Shown piece by piece: positions 34,058 through 41,972 of a DNA stretch of 64,000 nt. Each line of letters opens with the position of its first letter. Position 1 is the stretch's first letter. The stretch covers positions 4,278,001 to 4,342,000 of the forward strand of contig NZ_CP107989.1 in NCBI RefSeq assembly GCF_041435015.1, read 5' to 3'. A program made the position numbers and the translations under genes. This DNA is from Streptomyces canus (GTDB lineage Bacteria; Actinomycetota; Actinomycetes; Streptomycetales; Streptomycetaceae). The notes beneath the pieces were generated by a model. It worked only from the letters and a program-made list of their open reading frames with translations, was not told where the DNA came from and made no database searches.

Positions 34058-34412
34058 GTGGACCGCATGAACGTCGACGAGCTGCTCAAGCAGCACGCCA
34101 TAGACGGCCGCTGCCTGGACCCGGCTCCGCCCGAGACGGGCGACCGGCTCACCGACGACCCCCGGGGCAGAGCCCGTTACCGCGCGGACGCATGGCGGCC
34201 GTGCTGCGTGTGCGGCACGGACTGCCGCACCTCCCGCGTGATCGACTTCCCCGGCTGCGGGCCGCGCTGGGTGGACCTCTGCCGGGACCACTCGCTCGCC
34301 GTCAGCAAGCCCGCCCTGCCGACGATGCCGACCACCGTGGAGGGGGGCATTCGAGGACATCAGGGAGGTCGCGGCCAAGTTCGGGCTCACCATGCGGCCC
34401 GTCAGCCATTAG
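34058..34412 (+). pseudogene. Small Cys-rich protein gene with a frameshift in a G-run
   Basis: From GTG 34058 (GGAG five bases upstream) the frame encodes MNVDELLKQHAIDGRCLDPA..., then RPCCVCGTDCRTSRVIDFPG and WVDLCRDHSLAV, a likely zinc-binding protein. At six consecutive G bases (34342-34347) the reading leaves coding bias. In the other frame the sensible continuation AFEDIREVAAKFGLTMRPVS follows, ending at 34412. One G fewer would restore a protein of about 117 residues. It is either a true frameshift or a homopolymer sequencing error. Confidence 0.75.
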
Positions 34413-34528
34413 GTACACGCGGATGAGGCCACAGTCGGGTCATAACGTCAGCCCTCGGCGCTCTCCGCAGCGGTTGCGAGCCATGGGAGTCTTGGAGAGT
34501 GACGACGGCGGACAGAGAGGGAGTGCGA

Positions 34529-34990
34529 GTGTCGCAGCAGGCCAACCCGCGGGGAACCTTCCTGAAGATTGCCGACTCTGTGAAGCGGCAGATCGAGGAC
34601 GACCCGGACATGACGGAGCTCCCGTCACTGGCTGAGGTCATGCGCGACCACGAGGTCTCGCGCGGGGTCGCCCTCCGCGCGTTCGGCGTGCTGCGTCAGG
34701 AAGGCGTGGCCGAACCGGTCCCAGGCGAGCGGTGGCGCGTCGTGCGCGCGGGTGCCCGAGTCAACCGGCGTCCGCTCGATCAGCGCATCGCCGACATCAT
34801 CACGGCTGAGGGGCTCGAATTGGGGGAAGCCTTCCCGAGCGCTTCCGCGCTGGCCGACCGGTTCGGGGTCTCGCGCCCCACAGTGACCAAGGCGCTGGAG
34901 AAGTTGGAGACCGCCGGCGTGCTGGCGGGTGGCGGACAGGGCAGGGTGCGGACGGTCCGCGCCGTGCCGACGCGAGAGGAGCGTTCGTAG
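34529..34990 (+). CDS. GntR family regulator (KorSA-type)
   Basis: The 153-residue protein appears to hold two winged-helix units. The first is about 15-60 (LPSLAEVMRDHEVSRGVALRAF) and the second about 95-140 (FPSASALADRFGVSRPTVTKALEKLETAGVL), the latter a textbook GntR helix-turn-helix. No ligand-binding domain follows, as in KorSA of pSAM2, which represses transfer and replication genes of that AICE. The GTG at 34529 has GAGGGAG upstream; an earlier GTG at 34499 is possible. An HD-domain gene follows one base after its stop. Confidence 0.85.
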   Translation: MSQQANPRGTFLKIADSVKRQIEDDPDMTELPSLAEVMRDHEVSRGVALRAFGVLRQEGVAEPVPGERWRVVRAGARVNRRPLDQRIADIITAEGLELGEAFPSASALADRFGVSRPTVTKALEKLETAGVLAGGGQGRVRTVRAVPTREERS

Positions 34991-34991
34991 C

Positions 34992-35558
34992 TTGCCGACG
35001 CTGACCGATTGGGCCTATCCCCTGGCTGAGTCCCTGCTCGCCGACCCGCTTCCGCGGCGCTGGAAGCACTGTCTCGGAGTAGCTGAAAGGGCGCGTACGA
35101 TCGCGCTCGCTCTTGACCAGGACTCGGATCTCTTGGAGGCCGCAGCGGTACTGCACGACATCGGCTATGCGCCGGACCTGGCCAAGACGGGCTTTCACCC
35201 GCTGGACGGGGCCCGCTATCTCCGAGACGTGGCCGACGCCGATGAACGGGTCACTAACCTGGTTGCTCACCACTCCTGCGCATGGTTGGAGGCAGAAGCT
35301 CGTGGCATGCGTGAGGAGTTGGAGGGTGAGTTCCCCCGCGAGAGCGCGCACCTGAACGATGCGCTCTGCTACTGCGACATGAACACCACGCCGGACGGCA
35401 CGCCCACGAACCCGATCGATCGGATCAACGAGATCACCGGACGGTACGGGCCGGAGAGCTTGATCGGGCAGTTCATCCGTCGGGCCGAACCCGAGATCCT
35501 GGCGTGCACATCGCGCGTGCTCGAACGGGTCGGCACCGCCAAGCGTCAGCCGATGTAG
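34992..35558 (+). CDS. HD-domain phosphohydrolase
   Basis: The 188-residue protein has the metal ligands of the HD superfamily: H26 in RRWKHCLGVAERA, the H55-D56 doublet in AAAVLHDIGYAPDL, and later His residues (LVAHHSCAWLEAEA). Such enzymes hydrolyse nucleotides or cyclic nucleotides. It starts at TTG 34992, right behind the GntR gene, so they share a transcript. Its 3' end overlaps the convergent Nudix gene by 13 bases. In this AICE class the HD gene is a regular companion of the Nudix/regulator block, but its substrate is unknown. Confidence 0.8.
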   Translation: MPTLTDWAYPLAESLLADPLPRRWKHCLGVAERARTIALALDQDSDLLEAAAVLHDIGYAPDLAKTGFHPLDGARYLRDVADADERVTNLVAHHSCAWLEAEARGMREELEGEFPRESAHLNDALCYCDMNTTPDGTPTNPIDRINEITGRYGPESLIGQFIRRAEPEILACTSRVLERVGTAKRQPM

Positions 35559-36019
35559 GGAGTCGGGCGCGTCCGGTCCATGGCGTGCTCGATCCGGAGC
35601 CGCATCGTGGGGTGTACGTCCAACGTCGTCAGGTCCGCTGGATCGACCCAGCGGACCTGAGTCGTCTCGTTGCTCGTACGGAGTTCGCCGCCGACCGGTC
35701 GCGCGCGGAAGCAGATGCTGAACTGCTGGCGCACCTCGCCGTCGTCGTACTGCATCACGTGACCAGGGTCGGTGTAGATCCCGGACATGTCGACGACTTC
35801 GGCCTTGATGCCCGTCTCTTCCCAGACCTCACGCACAACAGTGTCGCTGATGGACTCACCAACGTCGTGCCCGCCGCCAGGCAGGGCCCAACGGCCGTTG
35901 TCTGACCTTTGGATCATCAGCACCTGCCCCGCATCGTTCTGCACGAATGCCACGACGGAAGGCACCACCGAGTTGGCCGGCGGGCCATCGGGGTCGTGAA
36001 GGAAGTCGATGCGTCCCAT
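35546..36019 (-). CDS. Nudix hydrolase, Pif-like
   Basis: The 157-residue protein carries a complete Nudix box: G50-x5-ESISDTVVREVWEETGI, with the REVWEE core at 63-68, inside an alpha-beta-alpha fold (SVVAFVQNDAGQVLMIQRSD). In pSAM2 the Nudix protein Pif lets carriers block entry of the same element, so a similar transfer-immunity role is likely here by analogy. It follows the XRE regulator at 36023 with a three-base gap and is transcribed with it. Confidence 0.85.
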   Translation of the reverse strand: MGRIDFLHDPDGPPANSVVPSVVAFVQNDAGQVLMIQRSDNGRWALPGGGHDVGESISDTVVREVWEETGIKAEVVDMSGIYTDPGHVMQYDDGEVRQQFSICFRARPVGGELRTSNETTQVRWVDPADLTTLDVHPTMRLRIEHAMDRTRPTPYIG

Positions 36020-36022
36020 GGC

Positions 36023-36778
36023 TCATGCTCCAGTCATGTCGTGTTCGGTCACTGGCCTTGCGCCTTCCCAGGTCTGCTGCACGCTATTGGCGAAGGTGTC
36101 GAAGAGCCCGGCGCCGGGGAGTCGCCGTAGGTGCAGAACCGGGGCCAGGTAGGCGCCGATGCCGTACACATGGGTGTTGACGAGCATCTCGTCATCCACA
36201 CGGTAGATCGAGTTGTAGAGCACGGTGTCGTGCAGGCGGAACTCGATCTCGGGGTGGCTGATGAACATCGGGCTGTAATTGACCAGAGCGTTGCGGATCT
36301 TGCCGTCCATGATGCGGTGACCTTCGTCGATACCGCGCTGGAGGACAGCCCCACACGCAGGGTCACCCATCAGGACGCGAATCGCGACGCTCTTCGATTT
36401 CGCCTTGAGGACCGACAGGAAGCGCGGGTCTTCCGCGAGGCCGATGCCTGCGTAGACAAGTATGTCGATGCGCTCCTTAGCGCGCTCGCACATCTCCCGC
36501 CACAAGTCCGTCGGTACGACGTGGCGATGCGGGTAGACCGTGACGATCTCCGCTTTGCTCAGGTCGGCCGCGGACTCCTGCGTCCGGGAGTCGTCCCACA
36601 GCATCGTTACGTCGACCTGGAGCGCTGTCGCCGTCGCGTACTGGTGGCGCCGGTAAGGCACCTTGCCCTGCGTGACCCAGCGCTCGATGGTCTTGGGGAT
36701 CACCCCGATCTCGGCAGCCAAGTCCTGGATCGTCATGCCGCGCGCCAACAGGGCAGACCGCAGTCGTTCGTTGGACAC
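36023..36778 (-). CDS. XRE-like regulator with C-terminal sensor domain
   Basis: The 251-residue protein has an N-terminal helix-turn-helix at about 13-35 (MTIQDLAAEIGVIPKTIERW) and a C-terminal domain of about 150 residues with EIVTVYPHRHVVPTDLW and, near the end, ALVNYSPMFISHPEIEFRLH and NTHVYGIGAYLAPVLHLRR. Part of this resembles the regulators that sit beside Nudix genes in many Streptomyces elements. It starts at GTG 36778 and faces a long regulatory region holding a 25-base palindrome and a promoter for the transfer operon, which it may control. Confidence 0.8.
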   Translation of the reverse strand: MSNERLRSALLARGMTIQDLAAEIGVIPKTIERWVTQGKVPYRRHQYATATALQVDVTMLWDDSRTQESAADLSKAEIVTVYPHRHVVPTDLWREMCERAKERIDILVYAGIGLAEDPRFLSVLKAKSKSVAIRVLMGDPACGAVLQRGIDEGHRIMDGKIRNALVNYSPMFISHPEIEFRLHDTVLYNSIYRVDDEMLVNTHVYGIGAYLAPVLHLRRLPGAGLFDTFANSVQQTWEGARPVTEHDMTGA

Positions 36779-37510
36779 CTTTACCCCCGCGTGGACTTCT
36801 AGGGACTTCTTGACCGTAGCCAGATGATTTCGAGCTGTCTACGTTCGGGGTGACCAACTCCCCTGGCCTGGGGTGATTCTGAATGTGCGCCAAGAAGGCC
36901 CGGCGCAGAACCCAAGCAGTTCCGCGCTCGTACTTGACGGACCACTATGCAGTACCTGTAAAACAGGTACTGCAAGGCGGACGGCTCCGGACGGAGTTGA
37001 TCCGGCGTACGCAGACCCATCAGTGCGCGCAGCAGGACCCCGCCGGGCTCGCTTACACGCGGTCCGAGCGGGAGGGGAGACGTAGAAGTCCGTCGTCTTC
37101 ACGGATCGATCGGTGTCATCGGCTAAGCCGTTGGTCTGACCCTCGGGCGTAGACCCAGGGACCGGATCGGCGGGAATCCCGGTGATTGGGCTGCACCCGG
37201 TCCATGACAGGTAGCCATTCCAGGGAGATCGACTCAGCGAGTGACGACTGAGTGACGCGGTGACCGCGCGCCGACCAAGAGGAGGCGGAGCAAGGCGCAT
37301 ACGGGAGCCGCGAGACGACAGTGACGGGCTTTCCCGTCACTCGTCATGCGGGCAGGGCGCCGTCCTCACGTCGGTGCCCCTGCCCGCTTGATGAGTACCT
37401 CGAAGGTTCCACCTGCACCGCCTGCGGTGCAGTCCCCCTTTCCCGCGGCGCACGCCTGTTGAGGCACCTCCAGGCGCATGCGGCCGCTCCCCTTGTGAGG
37501 AGAGACCTCC
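36779..37510. other. Regulatory region between the control block and the transfer operon
   Basis: This 732-base stretch has no clear gene. It contains two GGACTTCT direct repeats ten bases apart (36793-36810) before the XRE gene, the promoter-operator at 36934-36973, and hairpins at 37321-37340 (GTGACGGG/CCCGTCAC) and 37413-37432 (CTGCACCGC/GCGGTGCAG). A 23-codon frame (MSTSKVPPAPPAVQ...) overlaps the second hairpin and could be a leader peptide. Confidence 0.6.
36934..36973 (+). promoter_or_regulatory. Promoter with overlapping 25-base palindromic operator
   Basis: TTGACG (36934-36939) and TGTAAA (36957-36962) are 17 bases apart. A perfect inverted repeat GCAGTACCTGT-AAA-ACAGGTACTGC (36949-36973) covers the -10 region. 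Repression of the downstream spread/transfer genes by the GntR or XRE protein is the likely purpose. Confidence 0.65.
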
Positions 37511-37804
37511 ATGAAGTACATCGTTGCCGGTCATCAGGCCGTCTCCGAGGCCGAGTTCGCGGAGCTGGCCCTCGGTACCCCGGTTGAGCTGTGGCTCGGG
37601 GTGGAGGGCGAGAGCGACGAGGAGCGTGCGGGCCGCCTGGACGCGGCCCGTGACATCCTCGCCGACCCCGAGTACCGCAGCCTGCCCGACGACCTGGTCC
37701 GCCTGGCCGCCCGGGTGGTCGACGAGAACCCGGGCCTGTTCAACGTGGTCCCGCTCGCTCGCCCCGCTCACCGCCGCATCGCGCGTCGGGGGGTTGCGGC
37801 ATGA
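37511..37804 (+). CDS. Hypothetical AICE protein
   Basis: The 97-residue acidic, helical protein reads MKYIVAGHQAVSEAEFAELA, then ELWLGVEGESDEERAGRLDA. AGGAG precedes the ATG. Its stop overlaps the next ATG (ATGA), so it opens a coupled series of four genes leading to spdB. Such small proteins are regular in Streptomyces elements; function unknown. Confidence 0.7.
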   Translation: MKYIVAGHQAVSEAEFAELALGTPVELWLGVEGESDEERAGRLDAARDILADPEYRSLPDDLVRLAARVVDENPGLFNVVPLARPAHRRIARRGVAA

Positions 37805-38130
37805 GCGAGGCCCTGACGTTGGATGACCTGGCGGTGCCGCTGCGGGTGCTGCGCCTGCTGGCCGCGGACTTCGGGCACCTGCCGGCGCCCGCGGTGCGGG
37901 TGACCACGGTGTGGCCGGACCGGTTGGAGCTGGAGTTCCACGACGACCTGGCCGGATTCGAGGCGTGGCGGGACGTGTTGGGCATCGCCCCGGACGCGGT
38001 CACCCACGCCACGCAGAGCGCGGGCCGCACCCGCGTCCTGCACGCGCATCTCGAGTACGCGGGCGCCCGGCTGGAGTTGGTCGGCTACGGCCGTATCCCC
38101 GCCCCGGTCGCAGTTGGAGCGGCGGCCTGA
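37801..38130 (+). CDS. Hypothetical AICE protein
   Basis: The 109-residue protein alternates helix and strand (LTLDDLAVPLRVLRLLAADF; VRVTTVWPDRLELEFHDDL; LHAHLEYAGARLELVGYGRI). It is coupled at both ends: ATGA with the previous gene and TGATG with the next. No family recognised with certainty. Confidence 0.7.
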   Translation: MSEALTLDDLAVPLRVLRLLAADFGHLPAPAVRVTTVWPDRLELEFHDDLAGFEAWRDVLGIAPDAVTHATQSAGRTRVLHAHLEYAGARLELVGYGRIPAPVAVGAAA

Positions 38131-38510
38131 TGTCCGTCACCTGGGGCAAGTGCTTCGACCCGAACGGCGCCCGGCACGGCATCCCGACGTGGCCGTGGCG
38201 GTACGCGCCGGACGGGTTGGAGACCAGGCGGCAGTTACGGGCCCGCGGCCTGCGCCCCGGCGGCCAGCCGATCGCCGGCCAGATACTCCGACCGCGCTAC
38301 CGGCGCGGACCGCTGGTCGCTTACCTCTACCGGCTCGACAAGGCACTGCCGGTGCGGCCGATGACCCCGGCCAAACGCCGGGCTCTGGCCTGCGCGATGC
38401 AAGCGCGCAGGACCTGTCCGCAGTGCCGCCAGGACGCCGGATACGTCATCCCCTCATCCCTCGGGGTCTGCGTCCCCTGCGCCTACCCCGACGAGCAGAA
38501 CAAGGAGTGA
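38130..38510 (+). CDS. RRQ(R)L-motif zinc-binding protein
   Basis: The 126-residue protein contains ETRRQLRARGLRPGGQPIAG near 32-50, the motif of the RRQRL group common in Streptomyces elements, and four Cys in two pairs (RTCPQCRQDAGY and GVCVPCAYPD) that should hold one zinc. It overlaps its neighbour upstream (TGATG) and is five bases from spdB. Its position in the spread cluster suggests a helper role in plasmid-like transfer, by inference. Confidence 0.8.
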   Translation: MSVTWGKCFDPNGARHGIPTWPWRYAPDGLETRRQLRARGLRPGGQPIAGQILRPRYRRGPLVAYLYRLDKALPVRPMTPAKRRALACAMQARRTCPQCRQDAGYVIPSSLGVCVPCAYPDEQNKE

Positions 38511-38514
38511 TCAC

Positions 38515-39537
38515 ATGGACTGGAAGAAGGCCGCCCGCCAGGCGGCGCACTGGTGTCTGCCGGCCGGGCTGACTGGCCTGTCGCTGGGCTGGACCGTCTA
38601 CGCGGTGGGCGAGATCCTCTCCCACCAGGCCCCGGCACCGCTCGCCTACACGGTGGCCGGGATCTACGACGCGGTGTGGCTGTACGCCCTGGCCATGGAG
38701 ACCGCCCACCGCCGCCAGGGCTCAAAGGCAACGCTGCCCACCGCGCTTGGCTGGCTGTTCCTGGTCACCTCGGTCGAGGTGCTGTTCACCCACGGCCTCC
38801 TGTACGCCACCGCGGTTGTCGCGGTCATCGGCGCGGTGGTGCCGGCCGCCGCCAAGGCCACGCTGATCATGGCGGTGGAGCGGGAGGTCACCCGGATCTC
38901 GCCCGCGGCTCAGGCGCAGATCGACGCGGTGCGCAGCGCGACACGCGACCAGGTCGCCATCGGTCGCGCGGTCACCCGCGCCAAGACCGACCGGCAGACC
39001 ACCGCCGCCATCCTGGAGCGCGAGGAGCACAAGGCCCGCGGCAAGGCACAGAAAGTGCGTCACGAGGCAGCAGACAAGCTGACCAAACTCACCGCCGACC
39101 ACCCGGTCGACGAGGCCCCGCAGGAGATCCCGGCGCTCTTCTCGGACGAGGACCTGGCCCGGGTGCTGGGCCAGTGGTCGGACGGGGGCGTGTCCCCTGC
39201 CGTGTCCCCGGGTGTGTCCCCTGTGTCCCCCCAGGTCAGCCCCGTGTCCCCGGCGCCGGAACTGACCGCCTCGCAGGGCGAGGGACACACCCCGCTCGAC
39301 TGGTCGGCCCTCGTGCAGGTGGCGGCCGTGGCTGGCGTCGAGACCCCCGAGCCGGGCGAGCCGCTGAGCGAGGAACAGCTCACCGTCGTACTGCGCTGGC
39401 TGCGCCACTCCGACAACCCTCCGCTGTCCTACCGCAAGGCGCTGGCCGCGTACCGCGCGGCCGGGTTCGTCGCGAAGGAAGAGCGGGTGCGCAAGGCGTA
39501 CGCGGCACTGATCGACGCGGAGGACGCACAGCCGTAA
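38515..39537 (+). CDS. spdB: SpdB-like spread protein
   Basis: Spd proteins help an element move between hyphal compartments after entry. This 340-residue protein has about four membrane helices in the first 125 residues (LPAGLTGLSLGWTVYAVGEI; TALGWLFLVTSVEVLFTHGL; ATAVVAVIGAVVPAAAKATL), then a charged helical stretch to about 200. Next comes a Val-Ser-Pro repeat (SPAVSPGVSPVSPQVSPVSP, about 226-246) and a C-terminal wing-like domain (PPLSYRKALAAYRAAGFVAK). ATG at 38515 follows AAGGAG. A perfect hairpin (39561-39593) follows it. Confidence 0.8.
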   Translation: MDWKKAARQAAHWCLPAGLTGLSLGWTVYAVGEILSHQAPAPLAYTVAGIYDAVWLYALAMETAHRRQGSKATLPTALGWLFLVTSVEVLFTHGLLYATAVVAVIGAVVPAAAKATLIMAVEREVTRISPAAQAQIDAVRSATRDQVAIGRAVTRAKTDRQTTAAILEREEHKARGKAQKVRHEAADKLTKLTADHPVDEAPQEIPALFSDEDLARVLGQWSDGGVSPAVSPGVSPVSPQVSPVSPAPELTASQGEGHTPLDWSALVQVAAVAGVETPEPGEPLSEEQLTVVLRWLRHSDNPPLSYRKALAAYRAAGFVAKEERVRKAYAALIDAEDAQP

Positions 39538-39560
39538 ACGAGCGTCCGGCACACACCAAT

Positions 39561-39593
39561 GACGGCCAGCCCACGGGAATTGGGCTGGCCGTC
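39561..39593 (+). terminator. Hairpin terminator after spdB
   Basis: GACGGCCAGCCCA and TGGGCTGGCCGTC form a perfect 13-bp stem. Confidence 0.8.
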
Positions 39594-39739
39594 GTTGCGA
39601 CTGCCGGAAGCAGTCGAGCACCAGTGAAGCAGACCCGGTGAGCCCCGGCGAGCGGCACGTTCGCAGACCCGGTGCAGACCCGGCGAGCTGAGTACGGCAC
39701 ACCATCCCGACCCCTGTTGATCGGAAGGGAACTTCCCTG

Positions 39740-40057
39740 GTGAACACCTCATCCATGCGCCGCCGGCGCCTCGCGGTGTTGGCGGCGGTCGCCGTCAGTA
39801 CGGCCCTGTCCGTCGCGATCGGGGTGCAGCTGGCCGGCTACGGCCTGCCGCTCGCGCTGCTGCTGGCGTGCTGCCTGTCGTGTCTGGCCTCCTTCTCCAG
39901 CCTGCTGTTTCGGCTGGTGGATGGGTGGTCGATGACCACCCACCGCTGCACCGCATCCGGCTGTGACTTCCAGGTGCGGCTGACGCACGCGGGAGCTGCG
40001 GAAAGCCGGCGCTGGCAGGAGATCGCCACCCGTCACCCCGACCACCGCACCCCGTGA
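39740..40057 (+). CDS. Small membrane protein with Cys/His tail
   Basis: The 105-residue protein has two hydrophobic helices at about 10-32 and 34-58 and a polar tail with HRCTASGCDFQVRLTHAGA and TRHPDHR, which could bind zinc (C-x4-C and two His). Starts at GTG 39740 after GGAAGGGA. Similar small proteins sit in spread clusters; role unknown. Confidence 0.65.
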   Translation: MNTSSMRRRRLAVLAAVAVSTALSVAIGVQLAGYGLPLALLLACCLSCLASFSSLLFRLVDGWSMTTHRCTASGCDFQVRLTHAGAAESRRWQEIATRHPDHRTP

Positions 40058-40071
40058 GCCAGGAGGCCGCC

Positions 40072-40302
40072 ATGAGCACCGTCCACCCCATCAGCGCCGG
40101 CGGGCCGGGCCCGCTGTTTTGGGTGCTGTCCGTGGACAAGCCCGGTGTGGTCTCCACGACCCGCAGCGGCACCTACACCCCGCGCCCCGGCGCCACCCGT
40201 GAGGACGCCTACCTGGAGATCTATCAGGAGGTAACCGCCGGCCACCACGCGCTGCGGGGTGCCACGGTCCTGTTCTTCTCGCTGGAGCCCAACCGGCTCT
40301 GA
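40072..40302 (+). CDS. Hypothetical small AICE protein
   Basis: The 76-residue product reads MSTVHPISAGGPGPLFWVLS and ends ATVLFFSLEPNRL, with short strands. ATG 40072 has a perfect AGGAGG five bases away, so it is preferred to the GTG at 40054. A strong hairpin follows. Confidence 0.65.
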   Translation: MSTVHPISAGGPGPLFWVLSVDKPGVVSTTRSGTYTPRPGATREDAYLEIYQEVTAGHHALRGATVLFFSLEPNRL

Positions 40303-40323
40303 CCAGCCTGTTTCCCCCATGCG

Positions 40324-40368
40324 CAGGGCCCGGACGCCCAGCCTCGCAAGCATCGCGTCCGGGCCCTG
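40324..40368 (+). terminator. Hairpin terminator
   Basis: CAGGGCCCGGACGC and GCGTCCGGGCCCTG pair perfectly over 14 bp between the genes at 40072 and 40397. Confidence 0.8.
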
Positions 40369-40396
40369 CTCTCCTCCATGAAGGAGTGCTCTCAGC

Positions 40397-41971
40397 ATGA
40401 CCGAGACCACCACCGAACCGGTAGCTCACCCGGCTACCACCCAACCCCCGCCCGAACCCACCACCCCACCCGCCGGACAGCCCCAAACACCTTCTGCTGA
40501 GAGGGAGTTGGCGCACACTGCGGGCGGCATACCGGTCCTGCCGCTGACCTTGGCCGGTACGAACGGTGCGGTGGGCGCGGTCAGCACCGTTGCTCTGGTC
40601 GGCGGTCCGATCGCGCTCGCGGTGGCCGCGGGCGGCGCCGCTGTCGTGGGCACCACGGCCGCGATCCGTGCCCGCCGCCGTGCCACCGGCACCGGCGGTG
40701 GTCGTGGTTCGGCCAGCTCCGGCCACCGGCGCAACGCCTCGCGCACGTCCGCTTCCCGCTCCGGCGGTGGCTCCGGCCTGTTCTCCGGCGGGCGCGGCCG
40801 TGGGCGCGGCTCCGGCGGCAAGTCCCGCACCGGCAACGGCACGGGAGGCTTGGGCCTGCGGTCCGGCGGCCGTGGCGGCGCCAGTCGTCACAGTGGGGGT
40901 GGGCGTCCCACGTCTCGCCCGGCTACCTCCCGCAGTGGGGCGTCCCGCTCCGCTGCCAGCGGCACCGGTGGCGGACGTTTGGGGCAGGTGCGCGCGCTGC
41001 GCAACAGCAGCCGCAAGCAGTCACCGACCCGGGCCGCGGCCCGGCAGCAGAACACCGCGGCCCGCCGTCAGATCGCCGATGCCCGCCGCAACGCCCGCGC
41101 CACCAACCGCGCCAACAAAGCCGCAGGCTCGCGTGGTCTGTTGGGGCGTGCGGGCGGTTGGGCCGCGGGCAAAGCTGCCGCCGGCAGCCGCGCCCTGGTC
41201 AACAAGGCCCGCGCCGCCCGTGACCGCGCCACCGGGGCGCAGGTCGCCGCCAAGCGGGATCAGGTACGCAAGGCACCCGCCCGCCGTAAGGCCCGCTGGG
41301 GGCTGCTGAAGTCGGCGGCCCGCTTCCAGGGCCGGCGCCTGCTCGCCGCCCTGGCCGGCGGCGCCGCCGGAGTCCTGGGCTGCCTGACCACCCCGATCGG
41401 CAAGAAACTCGGCTGGCGGGCCCTGATGCACCCCGGGCGGCGCCTGTACGCGCGGCTGGTTGCGACCGCGCGCGCCAAGCAGGCGGCCCGTGACGAGCAG
41501 ATCCGCGCCACCCGGGCGGCGGAAGAGGCCGCAGCGGACTGCGCACAGCAGGAGATCGGGGACCGCGTGCAGCGTCCCGCCTCGCTCATCCCGACGTTTC
41601 TTTCGGCTGTTCAGGAGGCCATCAGCGTGTCTGGTTTCAAGTTCGAAGAGGCCGCGGCGGAGATGGAGAACGCGGCCCGCACCTACGACCCCGACGGGAA
41701 CATGGAAGTTCTCGCGATGATCGACAACCTCCCCACCGCGATGCTGTCGATCGCCAACACCTTCCGCATCCTGGCCGAACGCTCCGACGAGGAGTTCGCC
41801 TTCGAGAAGGACGTGGCCGCCGGGTTCGACGACATCCACCGCACCCTGCTCAACGCGGTCGACGCCGCCGAAACCCTCGTACCGCTGTTCCGGCGGGTCC
41901 ACGAGCAGGACATCGCCCGCCACGAGGAACCCCGCAACGGCACCGAGGCCGAGAAGGGCTGGAACGTCTGA
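40397..41971 (+). CDS. Large basic transfer-associated membrane protein
   Basis: The 524-residue protein has a Pro/Thr-rich head (1-40), a hydrophobic segment at about 48-88, a long Gly/Ser/Arg low-complexity belt (about 95-215) and a Lys/Arg/Ala helical region to 300. A second hydrophobic stretch (LLAALAGGAAGVLGCLTTPI, about 314-333) leads to an acidic helical C-terminus. The basic belt should bind nucleic acid. It starts at ATG 40397 after AAGGAG, and tra begins one base after its stop, so it is probably made with the translocase as part of the transfer apparatus. The family is common in Streptomyces elements but undescribed to my knowledge. Confidence 0.7.
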   Translation: MTETTTEPVAHPATTQPPPEPTTPPAGQPQTPSAERELAHTAGGIPVLPLTLAGTNGAVGAVSTVALVGGPIALAVAAGGAAVVGTTAAIRARRRATGTGGGRGSASSGHRRNASRTSASRSGGGSGLFSGGRGRGRGSGGKSRTGNGTGGLGLRSGGRGGASRHSGGGRPTSRPATSRSGASRSAASGTGGGRLGQVRALRNSSRKQSPTRAAARQQNTAARRQIADARRNARATNRANKAAGSRGLLGRAGGWAAGKAAAGSRALVNKARAARDRATGAQVAAKRDQVRKAPARRKARWGLLKSAARFQGRRLLAALAGGAAGVLGCLTTPIGKKLGWRALMHPGRRLYARLVATARAKQAARDEQIRATRAAEEAAADCAQQEIGDRVQRPASLIPTFLSAVQEAISVSGFKFEEAAAEMENAARTYDPDGNMEVLAMIDNLPTAMLSIANTFRILAERSDEEFAFEKDVAAGFDDIHRTLLNAVDAAETLVPLFRRVHEQDIARHEEPRNGTEAEKGWNV

Positions 41972-41972
41972 G

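Noticed and set aside
40426..40891. Minus-strand frames in the 40.4-41.3 kb Gly/Ser/Arg region
   Set aside because: They mirror the low-complexity belt of the real plus-strand gene and have no start context.
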